Shown here in pieces: positions 33,356 through 44,426 of a DNA stretch of 64,000 nucleotides. Where the stretch lies: the NCBI GenBank assembly GCA_018257865.1, contig JAEUBA010000044.1, forward strand, positions 124,001-188,000. Direction: 5' to 3'. The notes beneath the pieces were generated by a model that worked only from the letters and a program-made list of their open reading frames with translations, did no database searches and had not been told where the DNA came from. The first letter of the stretch is position 1, and the number at the start of each line of letters is the position of its first letter. Source of the DNA: Stereocaulon alpinum. Taxonomy: Eukaryota; Ascomycota; Lecanoromycetes; Lecanorales; Stereocaulaceae. The position numbers and the translations under genes are program-made.

Positions 33356-34698
33356 TAGACAGATCACCCTAACGGAAGTGTGAGGATGCTACCCAAGCGA
33401 AGGCTGGTGGCGACTGAGCAGGTCAGTATCTCAAGGGACTGTTGTCGAGGCCATAGTTAGGCTGCGGGTTATAGAGCGACCTTATACACTTTCGATTGTT
33501 CTCTAAACATTTCATCACCTGTGGCTAATCTGCAGCACGTCATGCCTGAATTGCTCGGCGCCGAAAGGCTACTTGACCACTCAGAAACCTTCCTTAGTCA
33601 TGAGGCTGATAAGGAGATTAGTTGCCCGATGGAGCCATTATGTTGATGCCACCGCCTAAGTAATGCCCTCTCGAACATTCTCGAGTTCCTATATTCGACA
33701 ATCATGAGCCAACTCATGCGAGCACTCATGATCTACTTCCTGATAGCATCTGGTACCGTCAAATAGTTCACCTTAATCCAACATCTTGTCCATGTACATG
33801 GCGATGCTTGTGACATCGCAGCATACGGGCGCCGGCAGCCGGATGAATACCCAGGACTCTGATTATATGGTTTTCTATAATCCTCCTAGACTCACTTTAA
33901 TACATGGGCCTTATCCTGCCTCGTCTCGCCTTGCCCTGCGCCACCACAAAGCTAAGCCTAGGCAGCGGTAGCAGGAGCCCCTAGATAGACGAAACCGTCC
34001 CACTACCGAGACTCGTAAGGGAGACTTGGGGCACAATAGAGACGAACAAACGACTCAAACCGGTATGATGCAAGGATTGTAAACCTCGGTGTTGATCATG
34101 CCTGCTAGCTTTTGCCTGACCTCTGCGGCCTCATGTCTTTGACCCATCTCGGTGACCTAGCGTCCGAGTTAATCATAAGACCCGCAGATAGAATTACCAT
34201 ATGCTGGGTTCGAAGTTCCAAATTTTGGTGCCATACATACTGTCCCGATACTGACTAGTGTCGGCGTGATATGCCACAATAGTGGAAGAGGGTTAAGGCG
34301 CAACACAGGACGAAGGGGAAGCATGTCCTTCCGGACAACTGATCCTTCCTCAACTGTTGCATCGTAGCAGGCTGTTTGTGGATCAGCTGTCAGATGTCGT
34401 GCAGGCCAAACCCTTTTCGAGCAGCTGCGAAGTTCAGATGATGGCGTTTGAAGTCGATCACGGCACCTTGGTCCTACGCAAGTATACCATGCTTCATGAG
34501 AACCGCCAAATGTGGCTTTCAGTCTGTCAGATGGCCCGTCAGCTATAGTACTCTTTACTAATGGGAATGGGCCGATTGGCATTTCTAAGACTTACGCTGG
34601 CAAGGTTGACGTGCCATAATGGTTGCTTCATAATTCTCACAGTCTCACAAGAGTCGATTTGGAAATGTTTTGTCTCCTTTTGTTCCACCCTTCAGCTT
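33356..34698. other. Gene-poor region
   Basis: About 1.3 kb with no supported gene. A 137-codon minus-strand frame at 34169-34582 and opposing plus-strand frames have no family resemblance and no splice context. Confidence 0.4.
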
Positions 34699-37600
34699 TT
34701 ACTTTGCCCCATGACTCTTCAATATCTGAACCAGAAGTTTCTTATCGCTACTGCTATCCTTGCCAGCTTCCTTCAGCGCAGTCTTTCCCCATGAGTCCCT
34801 GGCCGCAAGGTTTGCGCCCCTTTCACATAGCAATCTCATCATCTCTACGCGCCTCGTATGAGCTGGGGCCCATTCGCAGAATTGTGCGGCGTTCCCTGCG
34901 ATTGCAATCACGGCTGTGGCACCGCCCGTTCTTCTTGCCTCCAGATCAGCGCCGGCGTCTAGAAGCATCTTAGCCATATCCAGGTCACCGCGGATTGCCG
35001 CTGTCAAGAAAGCGGTGTGTGAGTCCATGGATATCGCTTCGGTAGGTATTCTGTGAGCTAACAACGACTGCGCTATATTGCTATGGCCCATCCGGACTGC
35101 ATGGATCAATGGGGTGCAATCTTCTTTATACTTGAGCTCAGGATTGGCTCCAGCTTCTAGCAGCAATTTGACCGCTGTCCTATTATCTTGACATATGGCA
35201 ATGTGCAGAGGCGCCATGATATCAGGGGGTGTCTCGGTCGACGCTCCACGGCTCAATAGCACCTCAACGCATTTGTCACAACTATTTCTTGTAGCATGTA
35301 TGAGTGCCGTCATCTTGGAGTCATCTCTGGCCTCGATGTACGCTCCCGCATTCAGTAACAGCTCTACTGCTCTGGCATTGCCTTTTGAAGCCGCAGCTAT
35401 TAGCGGAGTCGTTCCTCTGCCGGAAGCCGTCTCGGTCCAGGCTCCACTGTTGAGCAATAGCTCGGTCAACGAATTGAATCCATTGAGTACCGCAAGATGT
35501 AAGGCAGTGTAGCCGCTTTTGTCATTTGTTTCGATGTTCGCCCCGGCTTTGAGTATGTACTGAACCGTAGTCTCTTGTCCTCTAGATACAGCTGCTAATA
35601 GGACGGTGTGACGGTGATTGTTATCATTTTGTTCCATATTAGCACCTCGATTCAGTAAGAACTCGACCACCGGCATGTGACCCCCATAAGCAGCTTCTAT
35701 CATTGCTGTGGTACCAGCACCTAAATGAGCCACCTCTGTATTTGCTCTACCAAATCGTGTCGAAGAGGACGGATCAAGTTGCAGTGATTCCAAGAAGCCG
35801 CTTAGCCCTTCCCCCGAAGCCGCACTAGAGTTCTTCTCTGAGTTGGCCCGACCCTTCGCATTGACGTCGACACCTCTCTCACATAGCAGCTTGACTATAG
35901 GCAGGTGACCCTCCCGAGCTGCAGCGTGTAACGCGGTGTTCCCCATGAAGCTTTTCTGATTGACATCTGCACCCTGTACACATAGGAGCTGGACAATGTC
36001 TGTGTGGCCAAGACGGGAAGCCGAGATCAAAGCTGTGACATCACTGATATTTCTTGCGTTGACATTTGCGCCCCGGTTCAGCAGATACTGCGCTGTCAGG
36101 GCCATATTAGAATTGCTTCTCAGGTTTTCACCGGACTTGAGGCCAGAGAGTTTCAACAACGCATCATCTGCCGAGAAGCTCTCTGAGTTCGTGTCAAAAC
36201 CAAGAGAAGACAAGAGAGTCTCTGCCGATGTCTTGCGAGATCTAGTGACCAATGTGCGAATTTTCTCTGGCTGGAAGCCCGGTGGGTTGGAGGTGTGCTC
36301 GTGGTTCTCAGTCTTTGTTGCAAGAACAAGGTCTGAGAAAATGCCAGCTGTATCGGGATCCCCTTCTGTTTCGTGTATAAACTCCATCAGCCATAAGGAA
36401 GTGATATAGAAGGAGTGTTCTTTGCCGAAAAGTCGCTTCCACCCGATCAAGCATTTCTTACACCAGTATTCAGCACTTCGAAAAGATTGCCGGCACAAAT
36501 GGACTTGAGCCAAGCCGGAAGACGCATGAAGTGCTCGAGCCAGGTTTTCATCATCTGAAGTGTGTTTTACAAGGCCAATGAATAGACCTTCTGCTTCAGC
36601 TAGGTCCCCTTGATATAGATGACTGTATCCTAACTTCAATTGAATATCTCTTGTTTTGAGACTGACCTTCCTTTCGAGAGTCAGGCTTGAAGCGCGCTGA
36701 AGTCCGGTGCGAAACAGCTTTATGGCTTCGGCGTGACGATTCTCGTTATATTCGTGCTGCCCTCTTGTGAGAAATCTCGAGATGATATCGACTTCAATCT
36801 CACCATCAGACTCGGAGTCTGTGAGTTCAGACTCCCTAATACTAGTTGCAGCGGCCGATTGCGATGTTGTACCGGTCTCCGGGCTCAGATCTGTCTGCAA
36901 AGAGAATTCCTCTTCGATTGCACGCTCCGGGATCCATTGCTCTATTCTTCTCTTGCCCGTGGCATCTAAAGTAGGACCGTCATCAGAAGAGATTTTGGAA
37001 AACCTGACTTCGCTACCACTCCATGTCGTTGAAGTGGTCCCTGTAATGGTACTAGCTGTCGTGATCACCGCTTTGGCGTGTTGCTTTAGTTTTTCGGTTT
37101 GAGCTAGCACGTTTGGGTTTCGGAACACCTCTGGCAGCTTGCTATTTGTGGCAGCTATCTGCGACACATCAAGTTTTGAGACCATTTCCATCAAGCTGTC
37201 TAGCTTAGGGTTAATTACATCAAGCTTCGGATTGACAATGTCGATGGCGTTGTTCGAGGCTAGGCAACTGATGAAGCTGTGCCAGCTTTAGTATCAAGAA
37301 GATTCAAGTGGTGCGTATTGGAGTCTTACAGAACAGCCATTTGGAGGGTAAGCTGAAGAATAAAGGAGTGAGTATGTATACGAGATCTGATGTTGCGGAT
37401 GTCGTCTGCGTTCATGTCAAGTTGAATTTGCTTTATAATCCTTTTGTAAGAGCTCGATGCGCTTCCGGTAAGGCCTTGAAGAACCTCTTGAAGAGCTATT
37501 ACGGTACGTTGACAGTCTTCAGTTGCAGAATCAATAGAAGTCCAGATCCCATCTGCCAGTGCCGCGGCTTCCTTGGTCTGGGCAATGACAGAGTCCTTGA

Positions 37601-37775
37601 GGGAGTTTTCGACGGTCGTGAGCACTCCATGAAGACCTTTCACTTCGATATGCAAGGCTTCTAGAGATTGATCGACGACCTTTGCGGAGCTGATCAATGA
37701 GAAGAGTGTTTTGGAGACGGCGTAAACAATCTGGCTAGTAGAGCCAACGGACCCAAGTATCGAGATGGGGTCCAT
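34699..37775 (-). CDS. Large TPR-ankyrin repeat protein with fungal STAND-type N-terminal domain
   Basis: Exons 37775-37330 and 37276-34699, split by a 53-nt intron (GTAAGA, TACTAAAG branch, ACAG), give 1007 residues. The start MDPISILGSVGSTSQIVYAV is typical of the helical N-terminal domain that precedes fungal NLR-like proteins. A Ser/Thr/acidic linker follows, then tetratricopeptide-like helices at roughly residues 320-475 (TRGQHEYNENRHAEAIKLF, DIQLKLGYSHLYQGDLAEA). About eleven ankyrin repeats run from about 540 to the end (e.g. GNTALHAAAREGHLPIVKLL, GYTALHLAVLNGFNSLTELL). No NACHT or NB-ARC P-loop is visible between the N-terminal domain and the repeats. Fungal NLRs act in non-self recognition and cell death; this protein has the sensor-type repeats without the nucleotide switch, so its role is uncertain. 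Confidence 0.88.
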
Positions 37776-38584
37776 CAATCTCAATTCTTGCAACACAATG
37801 CTTGGTCTCTCAATTCGCTAAATCCATAAGACTTTGATAATTATCTCGATAAGAATGAAATAAAGTGACCTTGGTATCCTGCTAGCTGCCACAAGGCTAG
37901 AACGTGAGGCATTTTCAAGAACCCATTACTCGCACCCCGCTAACGCGCCGATCAAGGCTGAGCAGGGGCAAGAATTCCCGAGCGCTAAACAGTCACAGCA
38001 TGATCATCGCCTCATTGTGGCTTTCTATGCTACGCCACAATTTACGAGTCTGGTCTGTTCGCGTAAAAGCTGTGGAATAGGACCAGGCGCATTTGCATAC
38101 ATGGTTATGGCGGGAAGCTCATCCACGCTTAGAGGATCTTAAGATCCGGTAGGAGTTCCGTGAGGTTTTATGTACTCGTATGAGAGGAGCTGTGGCCGCC
38201 GGTTGTGCCCAAATCCAACAATTACCGTAGCCTATAAGGGAAGGACAAGCTTGGGCTTAGAACCGTCCTGAGCTGTAGCCTCATAGCATTCAGTAGTCTG
38301 GAGGATTCAACGCTCTTCATTCTGTTTATAGTCATGCTATTGTCAGAGCGCGCAAAAACGACTAGACCTAGCCAGGATCAAGCCAGGATTATAATAATGA
38401 ATCACTGAGGCCATGACACAACTCAAATAGAATTGGTTGGACTATATAGTGAGTGGCGTTAGTAATGTAGTGATTTCTACTGGATTATAACGAGTATCCG
38501 CAGCCTACTGAGGAGTTTTTGGCGGAGGTGTGATTGCTCTGTCCAATCAGGTGACAATAATATATACGGAAGGTCACAAGATTC
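37776..38584. other. Intergenic region
   Basis: Upstream region of the TPR-ankyrin gene and downstream flank of the MFS gene; no coding signal. Confidence 0.4.
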
Positions 38585-40205
38585 TTAGTCTTTGTAGACT
38601 ATGCTGACAACGAAGAGCACAATGACAATGACCCCAAGTACTATTCCAAACGAGGTGAAGCCGATCTTTCTCCGCTTACTCAGAGACCCAACCACGAAAT
38701 CACCAACTAGATCCCGCTTGACTAGTGGCATCGACAACAAAAACCCTATCCCAGCAAGCCAGTAGCCCACCGGTATGATGACGGCCAAGCAGATCTTTAT
38801 CCCCTCAAGATATGCTGCACTGGCGGTATCAACGTTTCGTAATGCCAGACCAATGATCTCTGGTCCGGAGGCGTAGACGAGGACTTGGATCGCATCCCAA
38901 ATCGATAGCGCGAAAGTCTTGTAGCGCGGCGGCAGCAGGAGTATTATCAGGCTGTTGATGGCGCCAAGCCATAGCTCGGCGGTCATGTATGCCGCGCTCA
39001 TGGTGCCATAGAGAACCCTTACGCCGGTGGTCTGGTTATTGCCGGAAATTTGCAGTGAGAAAAGCATAAGGAGTACGAAGACTGCAGAAATCATTCCCCC
39101 AACGCCAACTAAATAGAGGGGAAGCATCTTCGTTCTTCGCCAGAACGCTGAGGTGAGTAACCCACCAAGTAAGACAGTGACTGACCCAACTGTACCCACG
39201 ATGATGCCGTAACGTGAAAGTAGTTCCGTTTTCGAAGGATACAGAGTGGATAGGTAAGTGGGCATGTAGTAGCCAAATACATTACCCGAGAGTTGGCGGA
39301 AGGATGCCGATAAGACGAGTAGCCAGAAAGAGCGCATCCGCATTAAGTAGCTGATGGTTGCGGAAACGTCACTGCGGGCGTAGGCGAGCTTTGTCCTCGT
39401 TGAGACTGCGGGTAAATGTTCTCCTAGGTGATCTGGATACTCGATGGCGATTATCGACGTCTGCCGAGGAGGTTCGCGGACTAGTAAACGAATGAAGACC
39501 GCAACGACGACCCCAACGATGCCGATTGCGATCAATGCCGTGTTCCAAGGCGTGTTGGTCTTGGCGAAGGCGACAGCTATTTGCCCTGATACGGCTTCGC
39601 CAATGTAGACACCAACGTAGAGAATACTACACAGAAAATCAGCACAATGCGGGTAGTTGAGTGGGTTGCAGGGCTTTAGCGGACCTTTCGCCAAAGAAGA
39701 CGTATTCCATCCCCATCAAATCACTGATCAGACTCACGCTCAAGGCCTCGACAGGTGCCTGCCCTATGCCCATTCCAATACGCGCAAGTAATATCTGCCA
39801 GAAGTTGTGGCTCAGGCCTTGGAAGATTGCACACAGACTCCACCAAATAGCGGAAATCGTTAGAACCCATACTCTCGCTTCAGTATAATCCGCTATATAG
39901 GCCGCAGGAAGAGCCAAAAGAGCATAGACAATGCCGGTTGCATAACCAGAAAGGATACCGTACGAAGCCTGTGATAATTTGAGGGAAGTAAGAACCTCTG
40001 TCTGGAAATATGAGAGGATAAATTTGTCGTACTGGGCCAGAAAGTAGTTGAGGAACAGAAGCACCAACGAGATCACGACTCGCCATATTGGTAAGTGAGG
40101 TCTAGAGATAAGTTTGCTGGATCCCACATAGTTCTGTGTTGATTCTGTTCCTCCTTGGCTATCTTCTCGTACGCCTATATGGTCTTCTAGCTCGGCCTTC
40201 GACAT
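38585..40205 (-). CDS. MFS transporter, spinster-like
   Basis: Exons 40205-39685 and 39626-38585, with a 58-nt intron (GTCCGC donor, GCTGAT branch, TGTAG acceptor), give 520 residues and twelve predicted membrane helices. The first helices read VVISLVLLFLNYFLAQYDKF and GYATGIVYALLALPAAYIAD. The motif ARIGMGIGQAPVEALSVSLISD is like the spinster/SPNS group of the major facilitator superfamily (GxGxGxxxP in helix 4). The conserved DxxxR loop is reduced to DYTEAR. SPNS proteins carry lysophospholipids, sphingosine phosphate or related lipids. The gene sits on the same strand as the CDP-alcohol transferase, 337 bp apart, and at the edge of a lipid-themed gene group. The substrate is an inference. 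Confidence 0.85.
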
Positions 40206-40542
40206 GATTGGCTCTTTTCCTGTACCCTGAAGAATTGCAAGCTGGCAATCAATGCCTCCTTAAGTGATTGCTTGGGCAGAAGATCAGTGGATGGATGTGG
40301 TGTGTTCTGCGCCTAGACACTTTTAAGCGTGAAGCTAGGAGATTCCGTAATCCACATAGACTCTGAGATGTTGAGGGTCCAAAGCGGGGTATCGTTACAA
40401 CGCCATGTATAATATCTTTAGGGTTATGATTGGTGTATCACTTCCGAGGCAAGTTATCGCGGCTGTGGCAAGGAGTCCACTCGACTTTGACATCAGTGCT
40501 GACATAGTAAAGTCTTGGCGTTGTTCATGATTGTCGTGCTCC
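40206..40542. other. Upstream region of the MFS gene
   Basis: Same-strand spacer between the MFS start and the end of the CDP-alcohol transferase gene; presumed promoter and terminator, no gene. Confidence 0.4.
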
Positions 40543-41160
40543 TCATCTCAGCGCCGTCGTTACCCAAAGGGTTCTCTGCACAATCCCAACAACCACCAGT
40601 CCAGCCATCAGCCAAGACCATGCCTCGACGTAGCCTGGAAAAGCCAGCATCAGCGTGAAGAGGATACCACTCTCCATGCCTTCAATGAGTGCTGGCCGCA
40701 TCATCACACTCGTCAACTCCTTCGACCTTGCGTCGTCCTTCTTGGCCCCCTTCTCTGCTACGGCAGCGACATAAAACAGGATGAAGTTATTGACATGGAA
40801 AGTAGATTCCAGTATAGCTACCGCTTCCCAACAACGTGGTGTCCCGTTCTGACCGATCGCAATCGAGATTGGCAGCAATGAGTAGATGATGAAGTCGCTT
40901 AGCAAGTCAAGAAATCCGCCAAGATCGGAGGCGCTTCTCCGATAACGTGCTAAGGCTCCGTCCAAGCAGTCGAGAGCACGATTGACAAACCAGAAAGTAA
41001 GAGAAAGCCGGGTGAAAGATTGAACGGCACATGAGCACGACAGCAGTCCAGCGACATAGGCACCCTCTGTGATATGAAGGGGCTTGACATAAGAAGGGAT
41101 ATATTGGCAGCAAGGATCGAAGAATCTGTCCTTCAGGGAGCGTAATTGAATGTCGAACAT
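40543..41160 (-). CDS. CDP-alcohol phosphatidyltransferase family enzyme
   Basis: A single-exon gene of about 205 residues from the ATG at 41160 (MFDIQLRSLKDRFFDP); a non-ATG extension upstream was not used. The catalytic signature DG-x2-AR-x8-G-x3-D-x3-D is complete (DCLDGALARYRRSASD, then LGGFLDLLSD). Its Asp residues bind Mg2+ and the CDP moiety and the last acts as base. About six helices follow the family fold. Members transfer a phosphoalcohol from CDP-alcohol (or a phosphatidyl group from CDP-diacylglycerol) to an alcohol acceptor to make phospholipids. The DPCCQYIP start and short length do not match phosphatidylserine, phosphatidylinositol or cardiolipin synthases well, so the substrate is unknown. 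It is divergent from the hydroxylase gene to its right. Confidence 0.9.
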   Translation of the reverse strand: MFDIQLRSLKDRFFDPCCQYIPSYVKPLHITEGAYVAGLLSCSCAVQSFTRLSLTFWFVNRALDCLDGALARYRRSASDLGGFLDLLSDFIIYSLLPISIAIGQNGTPRCWEAVAILESTFHVNNFILFYVAAVAEKGAKKDDARSKELTSVMMRPALIEGMESGILFTLMLAFPGYVEAWSWLMAGLVVVGIVQRTLWVTTALR

Positions 41161-41285
41161 GATTCCAGTCAGGTACAAGGAAGAACAGATTGATGGAGAA
41201 TTCGGTGGTCATCGTTGACCCACGCACGCGATGTATTGAATTTTTCATTACAAGCTGGCTGTAATATTGTTATCGATAAGAATCG
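41161..41285. promoter_or_regulatory. Divergent promoter of the lipid gene group
   Basis: About 125 bases separate the CDP-alcohol transferase start (leftward) from the first ATG of the hydroxylase (rightward); if the hydroxylase begins at 41376 the gap is 215 bases. Shared control of both genes is likely. No TATA box is obvious. Confidence 0.5.
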
Positions 41286-42341
41286 ATGACGCTTGTAGTC
41301 TGCTTGGCATATTGTTCACCAAGTTCATTCTGTACAGGATGGCTTCACAATTTTCTCTACGTCCTCGGCAGAGGAATGGCCTCACCAGTATTATTGCCAC
41401 GCCTCATCTTGGGTCTGATCCTGGGCAGCGCCCTCGCCTTCCCTGCATTCTATCAACCTGCCCTCGAGAGACTCTACGCGTACCTCCTCACCTCCTCCAT
41501 ATATCGAGCCTCCACCTTCGAGACATTCTGGACTGTGATTCTGTACGCCATTATCGAACCTCTGTACACCGCCAAGTTTGCCCACAATCCGCAGTTGCGT
41601 TTGGCTGTTAAGAAAGATGGGGACATTACAAAGCCCTGGCCTAAGATGACACGGCCCACACACCGTGTAAAAGAGGGGCTCATATACATCGCACCACTAC
41701 TGTTACTCGATCTGACCATGATCAAGAAATTCGGAGGTGTGCCTGTTTATGACCTGGCTCTCTCAGGAAATTACGATCCCAGCAATGTGTCGATGCACGG
41801 TAACTTCCTCGCACCGTCGCTTCATAGATTCACCTCCGACTCTCCGCTGCAGACCACACGTGCCCTGCCTCCTATACCGCCCACGAGCCGTCAATTGGTC
41901 CTCCAGCTGGCCTCCAGTATAGTGATATACGACACAGTATTCTTCCTCTTCCATCTGGCTCTGCACAAGCTACCATTGCTGAATAGAATCCATTCAATGC
42001 ACCATAGGCATGGGGAAATCAATCCTCAGATCACCAATCAACTGGACATTTTCGAAAGACTGGCTCTGGTGATGCTGGCCAACTTCTCCCTTAATATCAT
42101 CGGGTCGCATGTTCTTACAAGAACACTCTTCGTGCCAATGTTTGTCTGGTTGTTGGTGGATATACATTCGGGCCTGGATCAAGAGTGGGGATACGATAAG
42201 CTCTTGCCTGCGGGTTGGGCTGCTGGGAGTAAGCGGCATAGCCATCACCACCAGCACGGGATGAAGTACTATGAGCCGTTCTTCAACTGGTGGGACGATA
42301 CGCTTGAATGGTATATGGCGAAGAGAGCGGTCAAACGGTGA
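41286..42341 (+). CDS. Fatty acid hydroxylase / sterol desaturase superfamily enzyme
   Basis: An intronless frame of 351 residues; the ATG at 41376 (MASPVLLPRLILGLILG) is an attractive alternative start because it opens directly into a membrane helix. The three histidine clusters that bind the di-iron centre are present: HLALH, HSMHH and HSHHHQHG, followed by the YEPFFNWWD end motif. Several membrane helices are predicted, with the His clusters on the cytosolic side. The superfamily includes C-4 and C-5 sterol oxidases, sphingolipid hydroxylases and alkylglycerol monooxygenase-like enzymes; this protein does not clearly match any single one. It ends only 16 bases from the converging flavin monooxygenase gene, a tight arrangement that supports joint function. 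Confidence 0.9.
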   Translation: MTLVVCLAYCSPSSFCTGWLHNFLYVLGRGMASPVLLPRLILGLILGSALAFPAFYQPALERLYAYLLTSSIYRASTFETFWTVILYAIIEPLYTAKFAHNPQLRLAVKKDGDITKPWPKMTRPTHRVKEGLIYIAPLLLLDLTMIKKFGGVPVYDLALSGNYDPSNVSMHGNFLAPSLHRFTSDSPLQTTRALPPIPPTSRQLVLQLASSIVIYDTVFFLFHLALHKLPLLNRIHSMHHRHGEINPQITNQLDIFERLALVMLANFSLNIIGSHVLTRTLFVPMFVWLLVDIHSGLDQEWGYDKLLPAGWAAGSKRHSHHHQHGMKYYEPFFNWWDDTLEWYMAKRAVKR

Positions 42342-42357
42342 CAGAAGTCCAGATTCA

Positions 42358-44426
42358 TCATGTTGGAAAAATCCTCTTATACTCTTCGACGAGATCTTTG
42401 AGATCAGCTGCTCTGCAAGGACCGAGAAAATCCTTCAGCCACCCCTTCTGTCGATGAGATCGCAAGCCGAGCTGATCGAGCAGCATGTCCGTATAGGGTA
42501 TGGTATCGAAGAAAAACCAGCTACCGAGATTGCCCTTATCTAGGTATCTTCTCCGGCACCAAGCAACTGTTTCCCCAATCTCGAGCTCCATGTTTTGTAT
42601 ATCCAGTTTCAAACTACTGTCAAGGTAGGCAACAGCCCACAGTGCTTGCACCTCTGCAAGGCGGAAGTTGTTGCCTACCACCAGCCTCCCCAGGAATACG
42701 AGTGAACGGTTCTGGACGTCAGCTATGGGTGTCATGGTCTTGTACAGGCGGTATGGTGACACACTCGGCTCTATCTTTTGATATTGCGGGGGACCACCTA
42801 GAAGGGGAAAGCGGGCTAGAATATTGCGATCGCCCATGTCTTCCAAAGTCTGCCATGCTCTCATGCCTTGACGAGACTGGGCAGGAAATGACGTAGGCAG
42901 GCCCAAGTCAAAACTCGTCAAGGGATCAAACAGAGGAGATTTAGGACTCCAGCCTGTACACATGACGAAGACATCAACTGGGAGCTTATTCATGCCGGGT
43001 CCAGACTTCCCCTCGGCAAGTACAACAGAGTCAGTGGTGAAATGATCGATGCTCTGGCGATAGACGTGGACTTTTGTTGCAATGGTCGAATAGAAATCCG
43101 CACGTTGATTGATGCCCGAGCTATCATTTGCCCAGAATATTCTGATAGTTTTGTCAACAAGGCTTCAGCCTAGCCGTCTTCAATTACTTACGATGTGTCT
43201 GGCTCAAGCGCTTCGAATCCCATACTTTTCCCTTCAGCTCTATGATAATTTACTTTCTTTCTATTATCTTTATCGATATTACCCCATGTTCGCCTGACAA
43301 GTAATCTGCCTACCCGAGTTCCATGTAGGAATCTCGAAAGGTACGACTCCTTGCTGAAGGGATTGGGTAAAAAGCTTGCCACAAGCCTTGTATAGAAGCT
43401 CTCGTTAGAGTTGGCGTACGGTCCTCTACCTTCAGCCGACAGTAAAGCCGCCGGACCAGCACCATTGTCTCTGATGATCCACGAGACGGTCTTCCCCGCT
43501 TTCGCCGCACCATAGGCGACATCAGCAGCAGACTTGGCCCCTCCTAATACTGCAACATGCTGCACTCTAGGATCATCGAGAAACGTTGATTGGCCGAAGT
43601 CTCTATGATGCATGATAATGCCCTGAAAGTTTTGTTCGCCATCGAAATGAGGCCAGTTAGGTATGCTGGTCATGCCCTCTGCATTGATCACTTTAGCGGC
43701 TTTTACCTGCTTGCCTTGTAAGAAAGCTAACCACAGTCCGTCGTCTGTCTTCTTCAGGCCTTCTACCTTTGTACTGAACTTGATACGACTTCGTAAGGTC
43801 TGGTCATCGTAGACATGGTTGTCAACATAGGACTCTAGATATTCCGTCACGTAGCGAGCTGGAAAGAAACCGTAGTACTGATCTTTCTCTGGCGGAGGCG
43901 TCATGGGACGGTCTGAGAACTCGGCCATGCCAACAGGAGTTTGTGTCCAAAAAGCATCGTAGATCCTGTCTGCGCGGAGTGTCAGCCCCCTGACTGTGCA
44001 TTAGGATCTACAACTGGAGAAAGTGAGCATCTACGTAGACCCGAATATAACAGCGACAAAGGCGAAGACTGTCAAATCAATGAGGCCATCTTGACCTAGC
44101 AGCATTACAACATCTAGAACGCAACAAAACAAACCCCCAAACCCCCAGTCCACAGCACAAACGCAAGAAAACACCGACAACTTACTAGAACTCCAGGTTC
44201 CGCCAATGACATTGTCAGACTCGAGAATACAAAGTCTAGCATTAGGATGTATATCCAGATAGCAACGCGCAGCCTGTATGCCGTAAAGGCCTGTTTCTGC
44301 TCGTAAGTGTCTATTCTAGATCAAGTAGAAAAAGTACGACTGACCTGCTCCTATGACGAGTACTTCGTACACTTCTTGCAGGTCTTTATCCTGCTCGATC
44401 GGGCCTTCTATCGAAGCTTGAGCCAT
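42358..44426 (-). CDS. Flavin-containing monooxygenase
   Basis: Four exons (44426-44345, 44299-44186, 43969-43192, 43141-42358) join in frame to 585 residues. The FAD-binding loop spans the first splice junction: using the first of two tandem AG acceptors gives VIGAAETGLYG, which keeps GxGxxG spacing but with Ala at the middle Gly; using the second removes one residue. Further marks are the GGTWSS segment, FQGIIMHHRD near the FMO signature (FxGxxxH), and the NADPH-binding VAVLGGAKSAADVAYG. The C-terminal exon carries VFVMCTGWSPKSPLFD (the ATG-like motif). FMOs and Baeyer-Villiger enzymes insert oxygen into N, S or C=O groups. The product is likely a soluble or membrane-associated oxidase acting on a lipid or metabolite made by its neighbours. 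Confidence 0.9.

Noticed and set aside
34169..34582. 137-codon minus-strand frame
   Set aside because: No domain, mixed composition and equally long opposing frames suggest chance.
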